Positions 10,309 through 20,652 of a DNA stretch of 64,000 bases are shown here, one piece after another. Numbering within the stretch: the first letter of the stretch is position 1; every line of letters begins with the position of its first letter. Where the stretch lies: positions 459,243 through 523,242 of the forward strand of contig NZ_FWYD01000003.1 in the NCBI RefSeq assembly GCF_900176485.1, read 5' to 3'. The position numbers and the translations under genes are program-made. The notes under the pieces are model-generated. The model ran no database searches. It was given only the letters and a program-made list of their open reading frames with translations, and was not told the origin of the DNA. The stretch comes from Primorskyibacter flagellatus. Its GTDB lineage: Bacteria > Pseudomonadota > Alphaproteobacteria > Rhodobacterales > Rhodobacteraceae.

Positions 10309-10337
10309 ACCCCCGGCGCGAAAGCGGCGGGGGTTTT
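10309..10337 (+). terminator. Intrinsic terminator after rplP
   Basis: ACCCCCG (10309-10315) pairs with CGGGGGT (10328-10334) with T residues at 10334-10337. It lies 34 bp past the rplP stop. It suggests that transcription of the S10 group largely ends here and that rpmC onward has another promoter. Confidence 0.6.
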
Positions 10338-10363
10338 CGTTTCGCTGCGTTCGGTCACTGCGC

Positions 10364-10431
10364 GCCCCGGACTTGATCCGGGGCCTTCTGCCGTCAGCGA
10401 AACCGCAGAGGCCCCGGATCAAGTCCGGGGC
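10364..10431. repeat. Paired palindromic repeats (family R) after rplP
   Basis: Two copies with arms GCCCCGGA and TCCGGGGC, at 10364-10384 and 10411-10431, face each other in opposite orientation, so the pair forms a larger inverted repeat. The loops read CTTGA and TCAAG. They lie between the rplP terminator and the next gene. Confidence 0.7.
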
Positions 10432-10491
10432 AGGACGCGCTGATGCGAATGGCCTCTCGCACCCGGTGACGACTCGCGCTACACCACGGTC

Positions 10492-11112
10492 ATGTCACAG
10501 ATACGCTCGCTTTTTGCCACCCGCCTTTACCGTGCTGCCTTGTCGGAGCATGCACCCGTTATCGACGCCGACGAGATGGCCCAGTCCTGCTATTCGATCG
10601 CAGAGGATGACGAGGCCGGGCAGGTGTGGTGCGAGCAGAATGGCTATCCCGGCTATACGTCTTACGCGTCTTTGACGGACTTGCCTTGGCGGTTTCCCGT
10701 TTTTGGGGATCTGGTAACGTCCTTGGACAAGCATGTTGCGGCTTTCGTAAAGGATCTGGAATTTGATCTGGGCGACAGGGCGTTGGTGTTGGAAGATATC
10801 TGGATCAATATCCTGCCCGAAGGTGGTGCCCATTCCAGTCATATCCATCCGCATTCGGTCATTTCAGGCACCACATATGTTGCCATGCCTGGTGGAGCAT
10901 CTGCTTTGAAGCTTGAAGATCCGCGTTTGCCGATGATGATGGCGGCCCCTACACGCCAAAAGGGTTGCCGCGAGGAATTGCGGGCCTTTATATACGAGGC
11001 ACCAAACGTCGGTGACGTGTTGCTGTGGGAAAGCTGGTTGCGCCACGAAGTGCCGATGAACATGTCTGAAGAAGAGCGCATCAGCGTCAGTTTCAACTAT
11101 AGGTGGGACTGA
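10492..11112 (+). CDS. 2-oxoglutarate/Fe(II) oxygenase-like protein (TIGR02466-like)
   Basis: A 206-residue protein without signal peptide. The segment SSHIHPHSVISGTTYVAMP (near 117-135) and the C-terminal RHEVPMNMSEEERISVSFNY (near 183-202) match the metal- and 2-oxoglutarate-binding parts of the TIGR02466 / 2OG-Fe(II) oxygenase family: a His-rich pair, a late His, and an Arg in ERISVSFN. The substrate is unknown. It sits in the ribosomal cluster 216 bp after rplP, past a terminator and palindromic repeats, so it is probably separately transcribed. Its 3' end overlaps the convergent small secreted-protein gene by 16 bp. Confidence 0.7.
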   Translation: MSQIRSLFATRLYRAALSEHAPVIDADEMAQSCYSIAEDDEAGQVWCEQNGYPGYTSYASLTDLPWRFPVFGDLVTSLDKHVAAFVKDLEFDLGDRALVLEDIWINILPEGGAHSSHIHPHSVISGTTYVAMPGGASALKLEDPRLPMMMAAPTRQKGCREELRAFIYEAPNVGDVLLWESWLRHEVPMNMSEEERISVSFNYRWD

Positions 11113-11387
11113 GCCGCGCGTGAGACATTCGCTAGATGTGGTGCCGGGCTGAACGGGTAGGGCGTTTCTGATACGATGCAGCCATCCTGTACCCGTCGCC
11201 AGGTCAGCACGTTTTGCGAGAACGAACAACGTGCCATGAAGCTTTTTCCACCAACGTTCAGGCAGGCTATCTCACCGAGTGGGACTTCTACGCCATTGCG
11301 GTTTATGCAGGCACAATCGGTTGGGGCCTGTTCCGCAAATGCGGGCATGGCGGCAAGTATCAGCCCCAATGTCAGCAACTGGCGCAT
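11097..11387 (-). CDS. Small secreted cysteine-containing protein of unknown function
   Basis: A 96-residue protein starting MRQLLTLGLILAAMPAFAEQ, a clear Sec signal peptide with an AFA-E cleavage site. The mature part is about 77 residues with five cysteines (DCAC, ACL, ARC, DGC). It is probably periplasmic and disulfide-bonded. It runs against the ribosomal genes and its 3' end overlaps the oxygenase-like gene. Similar short proteins exist in Rhodobacteraceae to my recollection; no function is known to me. Confidence 0.65.
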   Translation of the reverse strand: MRQLLTLGLILAAMPAFAEQAPTDCACINRNGVEVPLGEIACLNVGGKSFMARCSFSQNVLTWRRVQDGCIVSETPYPFSPAPHLANVSRAAQSHL

Positions 11388-11635
11388 GACACATCATAGC
11401 CTGAAAGCCGAGGCTGGGTAAAGAAAAGCCGCATAGGCGTTTGAGGGGGTGTGGTAGACCGAGGCGCAAACGCATCGCGAAGCCGGTCGGGTGGCTTTCG
11501 TTTATACAGAGTGTTGCGTTTTGAACGAATCGCGCGTAAAGGGGCTGCTCATCCACGGACTCCACCGGAAAAAGGGTGACCCTATGTGTACGCAGATGGG
11601 GGCCTGCCGGTGATGTTGTAGTAAAGGAGAGGCGC

Positions 11636-11839
11636 ATGAACGCCCACGAACTCCGTGACAAGACCCCGGACGAACTCCGGGACCAGCTTGTCCAGCTTAA
11701 AAAGGAGGCCTTCAACCTCCGCTTCCAGGCCGCCACCGGCCAAATGGAAAATACCGCACGTATGCGCCAGGTGCGTCGTGACGCGGCACGGGTCAAGACC
11801 GTGCTGAACCAGAAAGCCGCGCAAGCGGCTGCAGAATAA
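11636..11839 (+). CDS. rpmC: 50S ribosomal protein L29
   Basis: A 67-residue L29 at the tunnel exit next to L23. It begins [18 protein letters not shown], with [11 protein letters not shown] and [14 protein letters not shown] as conserved helices. The ATG at 11636 follows the site AAAGGAGAGG; the frame extends upstream but without homology. It opens the spc-type run after the non-ribosomal insertion, with rpsQ 11 bp later. Confidence 0.96.
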   Translation: MNAHELRDKTPDELRDQLVQLKKEAFNLRFQAATGQMENTARMRQVRRDAARVKTVLNQKAAQAAAE

Positions 11840-11850
11840 GGACGCCTGAT

Positions 11851-12081
11851 ATGCCCAAACGAATTCTGCAAGGCACCGTCACAAGCACTGCCAACGCCCA
11901 GACCGTCACCGTGAAGGTCGAGCGTCGCTTCAAGCACCCTGTGCTGCAAAAGACAATCCGTAAGTCCAAGAAGTACCGGGCTCACGACGAAGCTGAAAAG
12001 TTTCAGGTTGGCGACTCGGTCCGCATCATCGAATGCGCGCCGAAGTCGAAGACGAAACGCTGGGAGGTGGTGGCTGAATAA
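11851..12081 (+). CDS. rpsQ: 30S ribosomal protein S17
   Basis: A 76-residue S17 with the OB-fold sequence [20 protein letters not shown] at the start and [12 protein letters not shown] in the middle. It binds the 5' domain of 16S rRNA as a primary assembly protein. It lies between rpmC (11 bp) and rplN (75 bp). Confidence 0.97.
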   Translation: MPKRILQGTVTSTANAQTVTVKVERRFKHPVLQKTIRKSKKYRAHDEAEKFQVGDSVRIIECAPKSKTKRWEVVAE

Positions 12082-12156
12082 GCCCCCGCTCAACAGCTTT
12101 ACGAAACCCTGGGGGATTGGCGTGAATGACGCCCCCCAAAGGTCGGGAGAAACCAA

Positions 12157-12525
12157 ATGATCCAGATGCAGACCAATCTGGATGTCGCTGACAACTCCGG
12201 CGCTCGCCGGGTGCAGTGCATCAAGGTTCTGGGTGGTTCCAAACGCAGATATGCGAGCGTGGGCGACATTATCGTCGTCTCCGTCAAGGAAGCCATCCCG
12301 CGCGGTCGCGTGAAAAAAGGGGACGTCCGCAAGGCCGTCGTCGTGCGCACCGCCAAGGAAGTCCGTCGTGAAGACGGCTCCTCCATCCGTTTTGACCGCA
12401 ATGCCGCCGTGATCCTGAACAACGCAGGTGAGCCGGTCGGAACCCGTATCTTCGGGCCGGTCGTGCGCGAATTGCGTGCCAAAAACTTCATGAAGATCAT
12501 CTCGCTTGCTCCGGAGGTGCTGTAA
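12157..12525 (+). CDS. rplN: 50S ribosomal protein L14
   Basis: A 122-residue L14 at the subunit interface. It begins [17 protein letters not shown], the family signature, and ends SLAPEVL. The start follows GGTCGGGAGAAACC. The stop overlaps the rplX start by one base. Confidence 0.98.
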   Translation: MIQMQTNLDVADNSGARRVQCIKVLGGSKRRYASVGDIIVVSVKEAIPRGRVKKGDVRKAVVVRTAKEVRREDGSSIRFDRNAAVILNNAGEPVGTRIFGPVVRELRAKNFMKIISLAPEVL

Positions 12526-12836
12526 TGGCTGCTAAGCTCCGCAAGGGCGACAATGTCGTCATTTTGACCGGCAAGGACAAAGGCAAGCAGGGCACGATTA
12601 CCCTGATTGACCCCAAGGCCGGCAAGGCTGTGGTGGATGGGCTGAACATGGCCGTCCGTCACACCCGTCAGACCCAGACCAGCCAAGGGGGCCGCGTGCC
12701 CAAGGCGATGCCGATTGCATTGTCGAACCTGTCGCTGGTTGACACTAACGGTAAGGCAACCCGCGTCGGCTTCCGGATGGAAGGCGACAAGAAGGTTCGT
12801 TTTGCCAAGACCACGGGGGACGTGATCGATGCTTGA
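12525..12836 (+). CDS. rplX: 50S ribosomal protein L24
   Basis: A 103-residue L24, an early 23S assembly protein. It has an N-terminal KOW motif ([19 protein letters not shown]). It shares one base with rplN and overlaps rplE by 8 bp, consistent with coupled translation. Confidence 0.97.
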   Translation: MAAKLRKGDNVVILTGKDKGKQGTITLIDPKAGKAVVDGLNMAVRHTRQTQTSQGGRVPKAMPIALSNLSLVDTNGKATRVGFRMEGDKKVRFAKTTGDVIDA

Positions 12837-13392
12837 TACCGCAACCTATACCCCGCGTCTGAAAACGCAGTTCCGCGAGACCATCAAAGCGGCACTGAAA
12901 GAAGAGTTCGGTTATACGAGCGACATGCAGATCCCGGCTTTGGAAAAGATCGTGCTGAACATCGGCTGTGGTGCCGAAGCGGTACGCGATTCCAAGAAGG
13001 CAAAATCGGCACAGGAAGATCTGTCCGCGATTGCCGGCCAAAAGGCTGTCATCACAAAGGCCAAGAAATCGATCGCCGGTTTCCGGGTCCGTGAAGAGAT
13101 GCCGCTGGGTGCCAAGGTGACCCTGCGCGGTGACCGGATGTACGACTTTCTCGACCGTCTCATCACCATCGCAATGCCCCGTGTCCGCGACTTCCGCGGT
13201 GTGTCGGGCAAATCGTTCGATGGCCGCGGCAACTATGCCACGGGCCTCAAGGAACATATCGTCTTTCCCGAAATCGATTTCGACAAGGTAGACGAGACCT
13301 GGGGCATGGACATCGTGATCGTCACGACCGCGAAGACCGACGCGGAAGCCAAAGCGCTGTTGAAGCATTTCAACATGCCGTTCAACAGCTGA
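12829..13392 (+). CDS. rplE: 50S ribosomal protein L5
   Basis: A 187-residue L5, part of the central protuberance and binding 5S rRNA. Conserved segments include [19 protein letters not shown] and [14 protein letters not shown], and the C-terminal [19 protein letters not shown]. It starts inside the 3' end of rplX. Confidence 0.98.
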   Translation: MLDTATYTPRLKTQFRETIKAALKEEFGYTSDMQIPALEKIVLNIGCGAEAVRDSKKAKSAQEDLSAIAGQKAVITKAKKSIAGFRVREEMPLGAKVTLRGDRMYDFLDRLITIAMPRVRDFRGVSGKSFDGRGNYATGLKEHIVFPEIDFDKVDETWGMDIVIVTTAKTDAEAKALLKHFNMPFNS

Positions 13393-13405
13393 GGGGACCT
13401 GTATC

Positions 13406-13711
13406 ATGGCGAAGAAAGCAATGATCGAACGCGAGAAGAAGCGCGAACGCCTGGTGGCCAAATATGCCGCAAAGCGTGCCGAGCTCAAGGAAATCGCAAA
13501 AGACGAGTCGAAGCCGATGGAAGAGCGCTTCAAGGCCCGTCTCGAACTGGCGAAACTGCCGCGCAACAGCGCGCCGTCGCGTCTTCACAACCGCTGCCAG
13601 CTGACGGGGCGTCCGCACGCCTATTACCGTAAGCTGAAAGTCAGCCGTATCATGCTGCGTGAATTGGCCTCGAATGGCCAAGCTCCCGGCATGGTCAAGT
13701 CCAGCTGGTAA
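13406..13711 (+). CDS. rpsN: 30S ribosomal protein S14 (zinc-free long form)
   Basis: A 101-residue S14 starting [19 protein letters not shown]. The length and the absence of the two CxxC pairs show the zinc-independent form. The C-terminal [20 protein letters not shown] motif ([20 protein letters not shown]) near 70-90 binds 16S rRNA in the head. It lies 13 bp after rplE. Confidence 0.97.
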   Translation: MAKKAMIEREKKRERLVAKYAAKRAELKEIAKDESKPMEERFKARLELAKLPRNSAPSRLHNRCQLTGRPHAYYRKLKVSRIMLRELASNGQAPGMVKSSW

Positions 13712-13725
13712 GGGAGGGTTAGCAA

Positions 13726-14118
13726 ATGAACGATCCTATCGGCGATATGCTGACCCGTATCCGCAACGCCCAGATGCGTGGCAAGTCCACGGTCATCACG
13801 CCAGCGTCCAAGCTGCGTGCATGGGTTCTGGATGTGCTGGCGGACGAAGGCTACATCCGTGGCTACGAGAAAACCACGGGCGCGGATGGCCACCCGGCCA
13901 TCGAAATCAGCCTCAAATACTACGAGGGCATCCCGGTTATTCGCGAACTCAAGCGCGTTTCGACTCCGGGCCGTCGTGTGTATCTTGGTGTTAAAGAGAT
14001 CCCGCAGGTCCGTCAGGGTCTGGGTGTCTCGATTGTCTCCACCCCCAAGGGTGTGATGTCGGATGCAACAGCACGCAGCCAGAATGTTGGCGGCGAAGTG
14101 CTTTGCACGGTCTTCTGA
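13726..14118 (+). CDS. rpsH: 30S ribosomal protein S8
   Basis: A 130-residue S8, a primary 16S rRNA binder that in enterobacteria also represses the spc operon. The start [16 protein letters not shown] and the C-terminal [20 protein letters not shown] are family signatures. A GGGAGGG site precedes the ATG. The gaps to rpsN and rplF are 14 and 10 bp. Confidence 0.98.
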   Translation: MNDPIGDMLTRIRNAQMRGKSTVITPASKLRAWVLDVLADEGYIRGYEKTTGADGHPAIEISLKYYEGIPVIRELKRVSTPGRRVYLGVKEIPQVRQGLGVSIVSTPKGVMSDATARSQNVGGEVLCTVF

Positions 14119-14128
14119 GGAGTAGGTA

Positions 14129-14662
14129 ATGTCTCGTATTGGCAAGAAACCGGTCGAGCTGCCCTCGGGGGTCAGCGTATCCGTGTCCGGCCAGACCGTC
14201 GAAGTGAAAGGCCCCAAAGGGACCCACAGCTTCAACGCAACCGACGATGTCACCATCGAGGTGCAGGACAATGTCGTGGCGGTCACGCCGCGCGGCAAGT
14301 CCAAGCGCGCGCGCCAGCAGTGGGGCATGAGCCGCACTATGGTTGCCAACCTCGTGCAGGGTGTGTCTGAAGGCTTCAAGAAAGAGCTCGAGATCCAGGG
14401 CGTGGGTTATCGTGCCCAGCTTCAGGGGAACGTGCTTAAACTGAACCTTGGTCTGTCTCACGACGTCGATTTCACTGTGCCGGAGGGCGTCACCGTGACA
14501 GCCCCGAAGCCAACGCAGATCGTTGTTGAAGGCACTGACGCACAGTTGGTCGGTCAGGTCGCAGCGAACATCCGCGAATGGCGCAAGCCCGAGCCTTATA
14601 AGGGCAAGGGCATCCGCTATAAGGATGAATTCATCTTCCGTAAGGAAGGCAAGAAGAAGTAA
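14129..14662 (+). CDS. rplF: 50S ribosomal protein L6
   Basis: A 177-residue L6 with its two homologous halves. The start [15 protein letters not shown] and the second-half [19 protein letters not shown] and [14 protein letters not shown] are typical. It binds helix 97 of 23S rRNA near the factor-binding site. It lies 11 bp before rplR. Confidence 0.98.
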   Translation: MSRIGKKPVELPSGVSVSVSGQTVEVKGPKGTHSFNATDDVTIEVQDNVVAVTPRGKSKRARQQWGMSRTMVANLVQGVSEGFKKELEIQGVGYRAQLQGNVLKLNLGLSHDVDFTVPEGVTVTAPKPTQIVVEGTDAQLVGQVAANIREWRKPEPYKGKGIRYKDEFIFRKEGKKK

Positions 14663-14673
14663 GGACGCACAAG

Positions 14674-15033
14674 ATGGCAAACAGCAAAAGAACCCTGTTT
14701 CTGAAGCGCCGCCTGCGCGTTCGGAACAAACTTCGCAAGGTCAATGCCGGTCGGCTGCGGCTGAGCGTACATCGCTCGAACAAGAACATCAGCGCTCAGC
14801 TGATCGACGATGTGAACGGCGTTACCCTGGCTTCCGCCTCCTCGCTGGAGAAGGATCTGGGCGTGACCGGCAAGAACAATCTGGAGGCTGCCGCAAAGGT
14901 GGGCACCGCGATTGCCGAGCGCGCCAAGAAGGCCGGTGTGGAAGAAGCCTATTTCGACCGTGGTGGTTTTCTGTTCCACGGCAAGGTGAAGGCCCTGGCC
15001 GACGCCGCGCGTGAAGGTGGCTTGAAGATCTAA
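14674..15033 (+). CDS. rplR: 50S ribosomal protein L18
   Basis: A 119-residue L18, which binds 5S rRNA with L5. It has [19 protein letters not shown] in the first half and [23 protein letters not shown] at the end. It is followed by a 122-bp gap with two palindromic hairpins before rpsE. Confidence 0.97.
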   Translation: MANSKRTLFLKRRLRVRNKLRKVNAGRLRLSVHRSNKNISAQLIDDVNGVTLASASSLEKDLGVTGKNNLEAAAKVGTAIAERAKKAGVEEAYFDRGGFLFHGKVKALADAAREGGLKI

Positions 15034-15042
15034 GTGCAGGAC

Positions 15043-15100
15043 GCCCCGGACAATCGTTCGGGGCACCTCGATGATCCGGGCCCCGGACCAGTGCCGGGGC
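15043..15100. repeat. Two family-R-like palindromes between rplR and rpsE
   Basis: GCCCCG ... CGGGGC spans 15043-15064 and GCCCCGG ... CCGGGGC spans 15080-15100. They are variants of the palindromes seen after rplW, rplP and rpoA. There is no T tract. Confidence 0.6.
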
Positions 15101-15155
15101 ACCAGGATTGAACTATTTTGGTGCGCATCGCCGCGCCTGAACGAAAGGACGCCGA

Positions 15156-15740
15156 ATGGCAAGAGATACCAATAACCGTGGTGGCAACCGCCGCAACCAG
15201 CGTGATGAAACGCCGGAATTTGCGGATCGCCTCGTCGCGATCAACCGCGTGTCCAAAACCGTGAAGGGCGGCAAGCGTTTTGGCTTTGCAGCACTCGTGG
15301 TTGTGGGCGACCAAAAAGGCCGTGTCGGCTTTGGCAAAGGGAAGGCCAAAGAGGTCCCCGAGGCCATCCGCAAGGCGACAGAGCAGGCGAAGCGCAAGAT
15401 GATCCGCGTGCCGCTGCGCGAAGGCCGCACATTGCACCACGACATGGAAGGCCGTCATGGCGCTGGCAAAGTCGTCATGCGTACCGCGCCACAGGGTACC
15501 GGTATCATCGCCGGTGGTCCGATGCGTGCCGTGTTCGAGATGCTGGGCGTGCAGGACGTTGTCGCCAAGTCGATCGGGTCGCAGAACCCCTACAACATGA
15601 TCCGCGCAACGCTTGAAGGTCTTGGCAAAGAGACCAGCCCGCGTTCGGTGGCTCAGCGTCGCGGCAAGAAAGTAGCCGATATTCTGCCAAAGCGTGAAGA
15701 CGCGCCGCAGGAAAGCGCCCAAGTGGCCGAAGAAGCGTAA
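15156..15740 (+). CDS. rpsE: 30S ribosomal protein S5
   Basis: A 194-residue S5 acting in decoding fidelity and at the mRNA entry site. The N-terminal dsRBD-like half has [20 protein letters not shown], and the C-terminal half has [19 protein letters not shown]. The N-terminal 20 residues and C-terminal 25 residues are lineage-specific extensions (ending [10 protein letters not shown]). The ATG at 15156 follows GAAAGGAC. rpmD follows after 12 bp. Confidence 0.98.
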   Translation: MARDTNNRGGNRRNQRDETPEFADRLVAINRVSKTVKGGKRFGFAALVVVGDQKGRVGFGKGKAKEVPEAIRKATEQAKRKMIRVPLREGRTLHHDMEGRHGAGKVVMRTAPQGTGIIAGGPMRAVFEMLGVQDVVAKSIGSQNPYNMIRATLEGLGKETSPRSVAQRRGKKVADILPKREDAPQESAQVAEEA

Positions 15741-15752
15741 GGAACCGGGAAC

Positions 15753-15941
15753 ATGGCAAAAACCATCGTTGTAAAGCAGATCGGATCGCCGATCCGCCGC
15801 CCTCAAGTTCAGCGTCAGACGCTGATCGGTCTGGGTCTGAACAAGATGCACAAGACCCGCGAACTGGAAGATACCCCGTCCGTGCGTGGCATGATCGCAA
15901 AGATTTCCCACATGGTTGAGATCGTCGAAGAGCGCGACTGA
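15753..15941 (+). CDS. rpmD: 50S ribosomal protein L30
   Basis: A 62-residue L30 with [20 protein letters not shown] and [20 protein letters not shown], the normal short bacterial form. It follows rpsE by 12 bp and is followed by a hairpin with a short T run, then by a non-ribosomal gene instead of rplO. Confidence 0.97.
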   Translation: MAKTIVVKQIGSPIRRPQVQRQTLIGLGLNKMHKTRELEDTPSVRGMIAKISHMVEIVEERD

Positions 15942-15980
15942 CGCGCGCACAAGATCTTTACTGCATCAAATAAAAGTGAT

Positions 15981-16008
15981 CGCCCCTCGGCCCTGCCGGG
16001 GGGCGTTT
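15981..16008 (+). terminator. Terminator-like hairpin after rpmD
   Basis: CGCCCC plus CGG (15981-15990) pairs with CCG plus GGGGCG (15996-16005), leaving small unpaired bases, and is followed by only three T residues. A weak terminator is likely, separating rpmD from the metallo-hydrolase gene. Confidence 0.5.
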
Positions 16009-16082
16009 CGCGTTCTTCGCCCCAGTTTTGTCGTTTGCGTGACGCGGTCTATCTTGAAGGCATCCAACAGGAGAAATCTGAC

Positions 16083-16868
16083 ATGACACAATCACGCAGA
16101 GCCTTTCTGGTCACCGCCGCCGCCGGAGCAGGGGTCGTCACCGTGCTGCCCTATGCCGCGCGCGCCGCAACCCACACTGGCGACATGTTCGAAACCGCTG
16201 AAGGTGCGATCTCGGTGCATCCGGTCAGTCACGCATCTGTTGTGCTGGAGACACCTGCAGGCACAATCTATGTCGATCCCGTCGGCGATCCCGCGCAATA
16301 TGCCAATCTGCCCGGTGCCGACCTTATCCTGATCACCCACGAGCATGGCGACCACTATAATGCCGAAACGCTGGCCGCTTTGATGGGCGACGACACAGCA
16401 GTGATCACAAACCCTGCGGTCCACGGCATGCTTCCTGAGGGGATAGCCGCGACAGCGCAGGCCATCGGCAATGGAGAGTCCACAGAGTTCAACGGCGTCG
16501 CGGTCGACGCGATCCCGGCCTATAACACCACCGAAGAGCGCATGAACTTCCATCCCGAAGGCCGGGACAACGGATATGTCCTGAGCTTTGATGATTTCCG
16601 GGTCTATCTGTCCGGCGATACCGAAGACATCCCCGAGATGCGCGCACTGGAGAATATCGACCTTGCCTTCGTCTGCATGAACCTGCCCTTTACCATGGAT
16701 GCGGCGGCGGCCGCTGATGCGGTCCAGGAATTCGGGCCAACATACGTCTACCCCTACCACTATCGCGGCCGCGACGGCGGCACGCAGGATCCCGAAGAAT
16801 TCGCGGAACTCGTCGGCAATGCGTCAGAGGTGAAAATGGGTGGATGGTACGAAGAGAGCGAGGCCTGA
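16083..16868 (+). CDS. Tat-exported MBL-fold metallo-hydrolase
   Basis: A 261-residue protein. The N-terminus MTQSRRAFLVTAAAGAG carries the twin-arginine motif SRRAFL and a hydrophobic stretch ending at ARAA, so it should be folded before export to the periplasm. The metal-binding THEHGDHY motif (near 83-90), a later LSGDT, and PYHYRGRD near the C-terminus match the UlaG-like metallo-beta-lactamase fold. The start at 16083 is preferred because it gives the Tat signal and follows CAGGAG. It sits between rpmD and rplO with hairpins on both sides. The substrate is unknown. Confidence 0.8.
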   Translation: MTQSRRAFLVTAAAGAGVVTVLPYAARAATHTGDMFETAEGAISVHPVSHASVVLETPAGTIYVDPVGDPAQYANLPGADLILITHEHGDHYNAETLAALMGDDTAVITNPAVHGMLPEGIAATAQAIGNGESTEFNGVAVDAIPAYNTTEERMNFHPEGRDNGYVLSFDDFRVYLSGDTEDIPEMRALENIDLAFVCMNLPFTMDAAAAADAVQEFGPTYVYPYHYRGRDGGTQDPEEFAELVGNASEVKMGGWYEESEA

Positions 16869-17096
16869 ACTTCGTCTATCTCGGCGCTCACCCGCGACTC
16901 GCACGGTCCCGCCCCCGCCCTGAGCGGGGGCCTGTTGGCGGATCTTTCCGCGATGTGGAACTCCGCCCTTGAACGTGCGCGCGCGCCTCGGTATACGCGC
17001 CGGGTGGCCCGGTATGGGCCGCGACTCGTTCACAAACACACGCCGTGTTCGGCCGCTCCCGTCGCTGGGGGCCGCATCCGGCAAAGGAGAAGCGAC

Positions 17097-17570
17097 ATGA
17101 AACTGCATGAATTGCACGATAATGACGGCGCAACCAAGCGCAAGAAGCGCGTTGGCCGTGGCCCCGGCTCCGGCATGGGTAAAATGGGTGGCCGTGGTAT
17201 CAAGGGTCAAAAGTCCCGTTCGGGCGTGGCGATCAAGGGCTTCGAAGGCGGCCAGATGCCGCTCTACCAACGTCTGCCGAAGCGCGGTTTCAACAAGCCC
17301 AACCGGAAGTCTTACGCGGTCATCAACCTGGGCCTGATCCAGAAATTCGTCGAAGCGGGCAAGCTGGATGCCGGCAATGCCATCACCGAAGACGTGCTGA
17401 TCGCGTCCGGTCTGGTGCGCCGCAAGCTGGACGGTATCCGCGTTCTGGCAAAGGGCGACGTCACCTCCAAGCTGACCCTCGAAGTCACCGGTGCCTCCAA
17501 GTCTGCCATCGAGGCGGTAGAGAAGGCTGGCGGCTCGCTCAAGGTCACGACCGCGCAAGCTGCTGAATAA
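17097..17570 (+). CDS. rplO: 50S ribosomal protein L15
   Basis: A 157-residue L15, a late 50S assembly protein. It begins [20 protein letters not shown] with the Gly-rich [27 protein letters not shown] arm, and [17 protein letters not shown] follows. The ATG at 17097 is chosen for this conserved start and the CAAAGGAGAAG site; the upstream open frame has no homology. It lies 228 bp after the metallo-hydrolase gene, past a CCCCCGC/GCGGGGG hairpin near 16909. Confidence 0.97.
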   Translation: MKLHELHDNDGATKRKKRVGRGPGSGMGKMGGRGIKGQKSRSGVAIKGFEGGQMPLYQRLPKRGFNKPNRKSYAVINLGLIQKFVEAGKLDAGNAITEDVLIASGLVRRKLDGIRVLAKGDVTSKLTLEVTGASKSAIEAVEKAGGSLKVTTAQAAE

Positions 17571-17677
17571 GAGGTTGTGAGCGGGCGTCAGTCCGCTTAC
17601 ATACCTTTGAGTTTTCCAAACGCCGCCCACGAGCCGGAAAACGGCCCGGGCGGCGTTTTCACTATAGAGAGACCCGC

Positions 17678-19038
<1,361 letters not shown>

Positions 19039-19042
<4 letters not shown>

Positions 19043-19683
19043 ATATTATTCTACTTGGACCGCCTGGAGCAGGCAAAGGAACCCAGGCGCGTATTCTCGT
19101 GGATGAGCGTAATATGATACAGCTGTCGACCGGTGACATGCTGCGCGAAGCCAAGGACAGCGGAACCGAGATGGGCAAGATCGTGGCCGACGTCATGGCG
19201 CGCGGCGATCTGGTCACCGATGAGATCGTCATCGGACTGATCCGCGAGAAGCTGGAAGGCGACAAGGCGGGCGGCTTCATTTTCGACGGCTTCCCCCGGA
19301 CGCTGGCGCAGGCTGATGCCCTGGGCGAGTTGCTTGAAAACTCAGGCGAGGCGCTGGATGCCGTGATCGAGATGGAAGTGGACGACGCGGCGCTGGTGGC
19401 CCGGATCACGGCCCGATCGACCTGCGGCAATTGTGGCGAAGTCTACAACGATCAGACCAAACCGATTCCCGCCGATGGCAAGTGCACCAATTGCGGCGGA
19501 ACAGAGTTCAAGCGACGGGCGGATGACAATGAGGACAGCCTCAAGACCCGCCTGATGGAATACTACAAGAAAACCTCGCCGCTGCTTGGCTATTATTATG
19601 CCAAGGGGGATCTGGTGTCCGTCGATGGGCTGGGTGAGATTGACGAGGTCAAGGCAGCGATTGACGCCGCGTTGGCAGGCTGA
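19039..19683 (+). CDS. adk: Adenylate kinase (zinc-binding lid)
   Basis: A 214-residue adenylate kinase interconverting ATP, AMP and ADP. The P-loop [10 protein letters not shown] is at residues 7-16. The lid carries two CxxC pairs (CGNCGE and CTNCGG, near 128-153), so it is the zinc-stabilised form. It is coupled to secY by a 4-bp overlap, the classic secY-adk pairing. Confidence 0.97.
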
Positions 19684-19736
19684 AACCGGTTTCGGCCAGC
19701 GGGTCGCATAACCTCGCGAAGCACTAGGATTTTGTG

Positions 19737-20069
19737 ATGCTCGGCAATCGCTTTTCATGCGAATTTACGGTTGGCGAAGCAATCGGACAGCTTCTCATCT
19801 GGATTGTGTTATCCATCGTGACGCTGGGATTGGCTTTGTTTGTGCTGCCTTACTACTTCATCAAGGCACCGATGAATCGTACATATGTTCTGGATGGTGA
19901 AGGGGCCAGGATCGCCCGCGTGTCAGTTGAGGTGGCTTTCTTCGACATTCTGGGACATGCTCTTGTGTGGCTTTTGCTGACCATTGTGACCTTCGGACTT
20001 GCGTATCTGGTCTATTGGCCAGCGGTGATAAAGCGCCTGTTGAACGCTGTAGAGCTAAAGCCATTATAG
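19737..20069 (+). CDS. Small membrane protein with an internal duplication
   Basis: About 110 residues with two hydrophobic blocks that resemble each other: LLIWIVLSIVTLGLALF (residues about 18-34) and ALVWLLLTIVTFGLAYLV (about 75-92). Each is preceded by a Gly and followed by a basic, aromatic segment (YYFIK, PAVIK). It is therefore likely a two-repeat inner-membrane protein, loosely like the YjgN/DUF898 style. The ATG at 19737 is preferred over a GTG three bases earlier. It lies between adk and rpsM on the same strand. The function is unknown. Confidence 0.6.
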   Translation: MLGNRFSCEFTVGEAIGQLLIWIVLSIVTLGLALFVLPYYFIKAPMNRTYVLDGEGARIARVSVEVAFFDILGHALVWLLLTIVTFGLAYLVYWPAVIKRLLNAVELKPL

Positions 20070-20268
20070 GCCGGCCAAGAAAGCGCTTGACAGGGGTTGA
20101 CGATGCTTTGACTGGCCAATAGACAGCCGTATCTCGCGCTTTGCGCGCGATTCCCAATTGGGGCTAAATCATCTCGAATTCAGCTGCGGCCCGGGCAATA
20201 GTCGTCCGGGCTTGCGTTGTGAAAAAAGGTTCTGGAGCTACGGAACCGCAACAAAAGGAAAGTGACAC
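20070..20268 (+). other. Leader region of the rpsM group
   Basis: This 199-bp gap contains several inverted repeats: CGCGC around 20136-20148, CCCGG with CCGGG around 20190-20212, and GGTTC with GAACC around 20229-20248. TTGACA-like boxes lie at about 20088-20115, none with a convincing -10. It may hold a promoter and regulatory structure for rpsM-rpsK-rpoA-rplQ; I could not define either. Confidence 0.35.
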
Positions 20269-20637
20269 GTGGCACGTATCGCCGGCGTAAACATCCCGAC
20301 CCATAAACGGGTCCCGATCGCCCTTACCTACATCACCGGAATTGGTCATTCTTCGGCCAAAGCCATCTGTGAAGCCGTCAACATCGACGCGACTCGCCGT
20401 GTGAACGAGCTGTCCGACGCCGAAGTTCTGGCTGTTCGGGAACATATCGACGCCAACTACGACGTTGAAGGTGACCTGCGCCGTGAGACGCAGATGAACA
20501 TCAAGCGTCTGATGGACCTTGGTTGCTATCGCGGCCTGCGTCATCGCCGCAACCTCCCTGTCCGCGGTCAGCGGACCCATACCAACGCACGCACGCGCAA
20601 AGGCCCCGCTAAGGCCATTGCCGGCAAGAAGAAGTAA
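20269..20637 (+). CDS. rpsM: 30S ribosomal protein S13 (GTG start)
   Basis: A 122-residue S13 of the 30S head that contacts the P-site tRNA and S19. The start codon is GTG at 20269, the only one giving [15 protein letters not shown], and it follows AAAAGGAAAG. The C-terminal [15 protein letters not shown] is the rRNA/tRNA-binding tail. It is first in the alpha-type group. Confidence 0.97.
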   Translation: MARIAGVNIPTHKRVPIALTYITGIGHSSAKAICEAVNIDATRRVNELSDAEVLAVREHIDANYDVEGDLRRETQMNIKRLMDLGCYRGLRHRRNLPVRGQRTHTNARTRKGPAKAIAGKKK

Positions 20638-20652
20638 GGGAGATCAGAAGAT

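Noticed and set aside
16969..16995. A promoter for rplO (TTGAAC and TATACG)
   Set aside because: The boxes look good but the spacer is only 15 bp, so I did not list it as a promoter.
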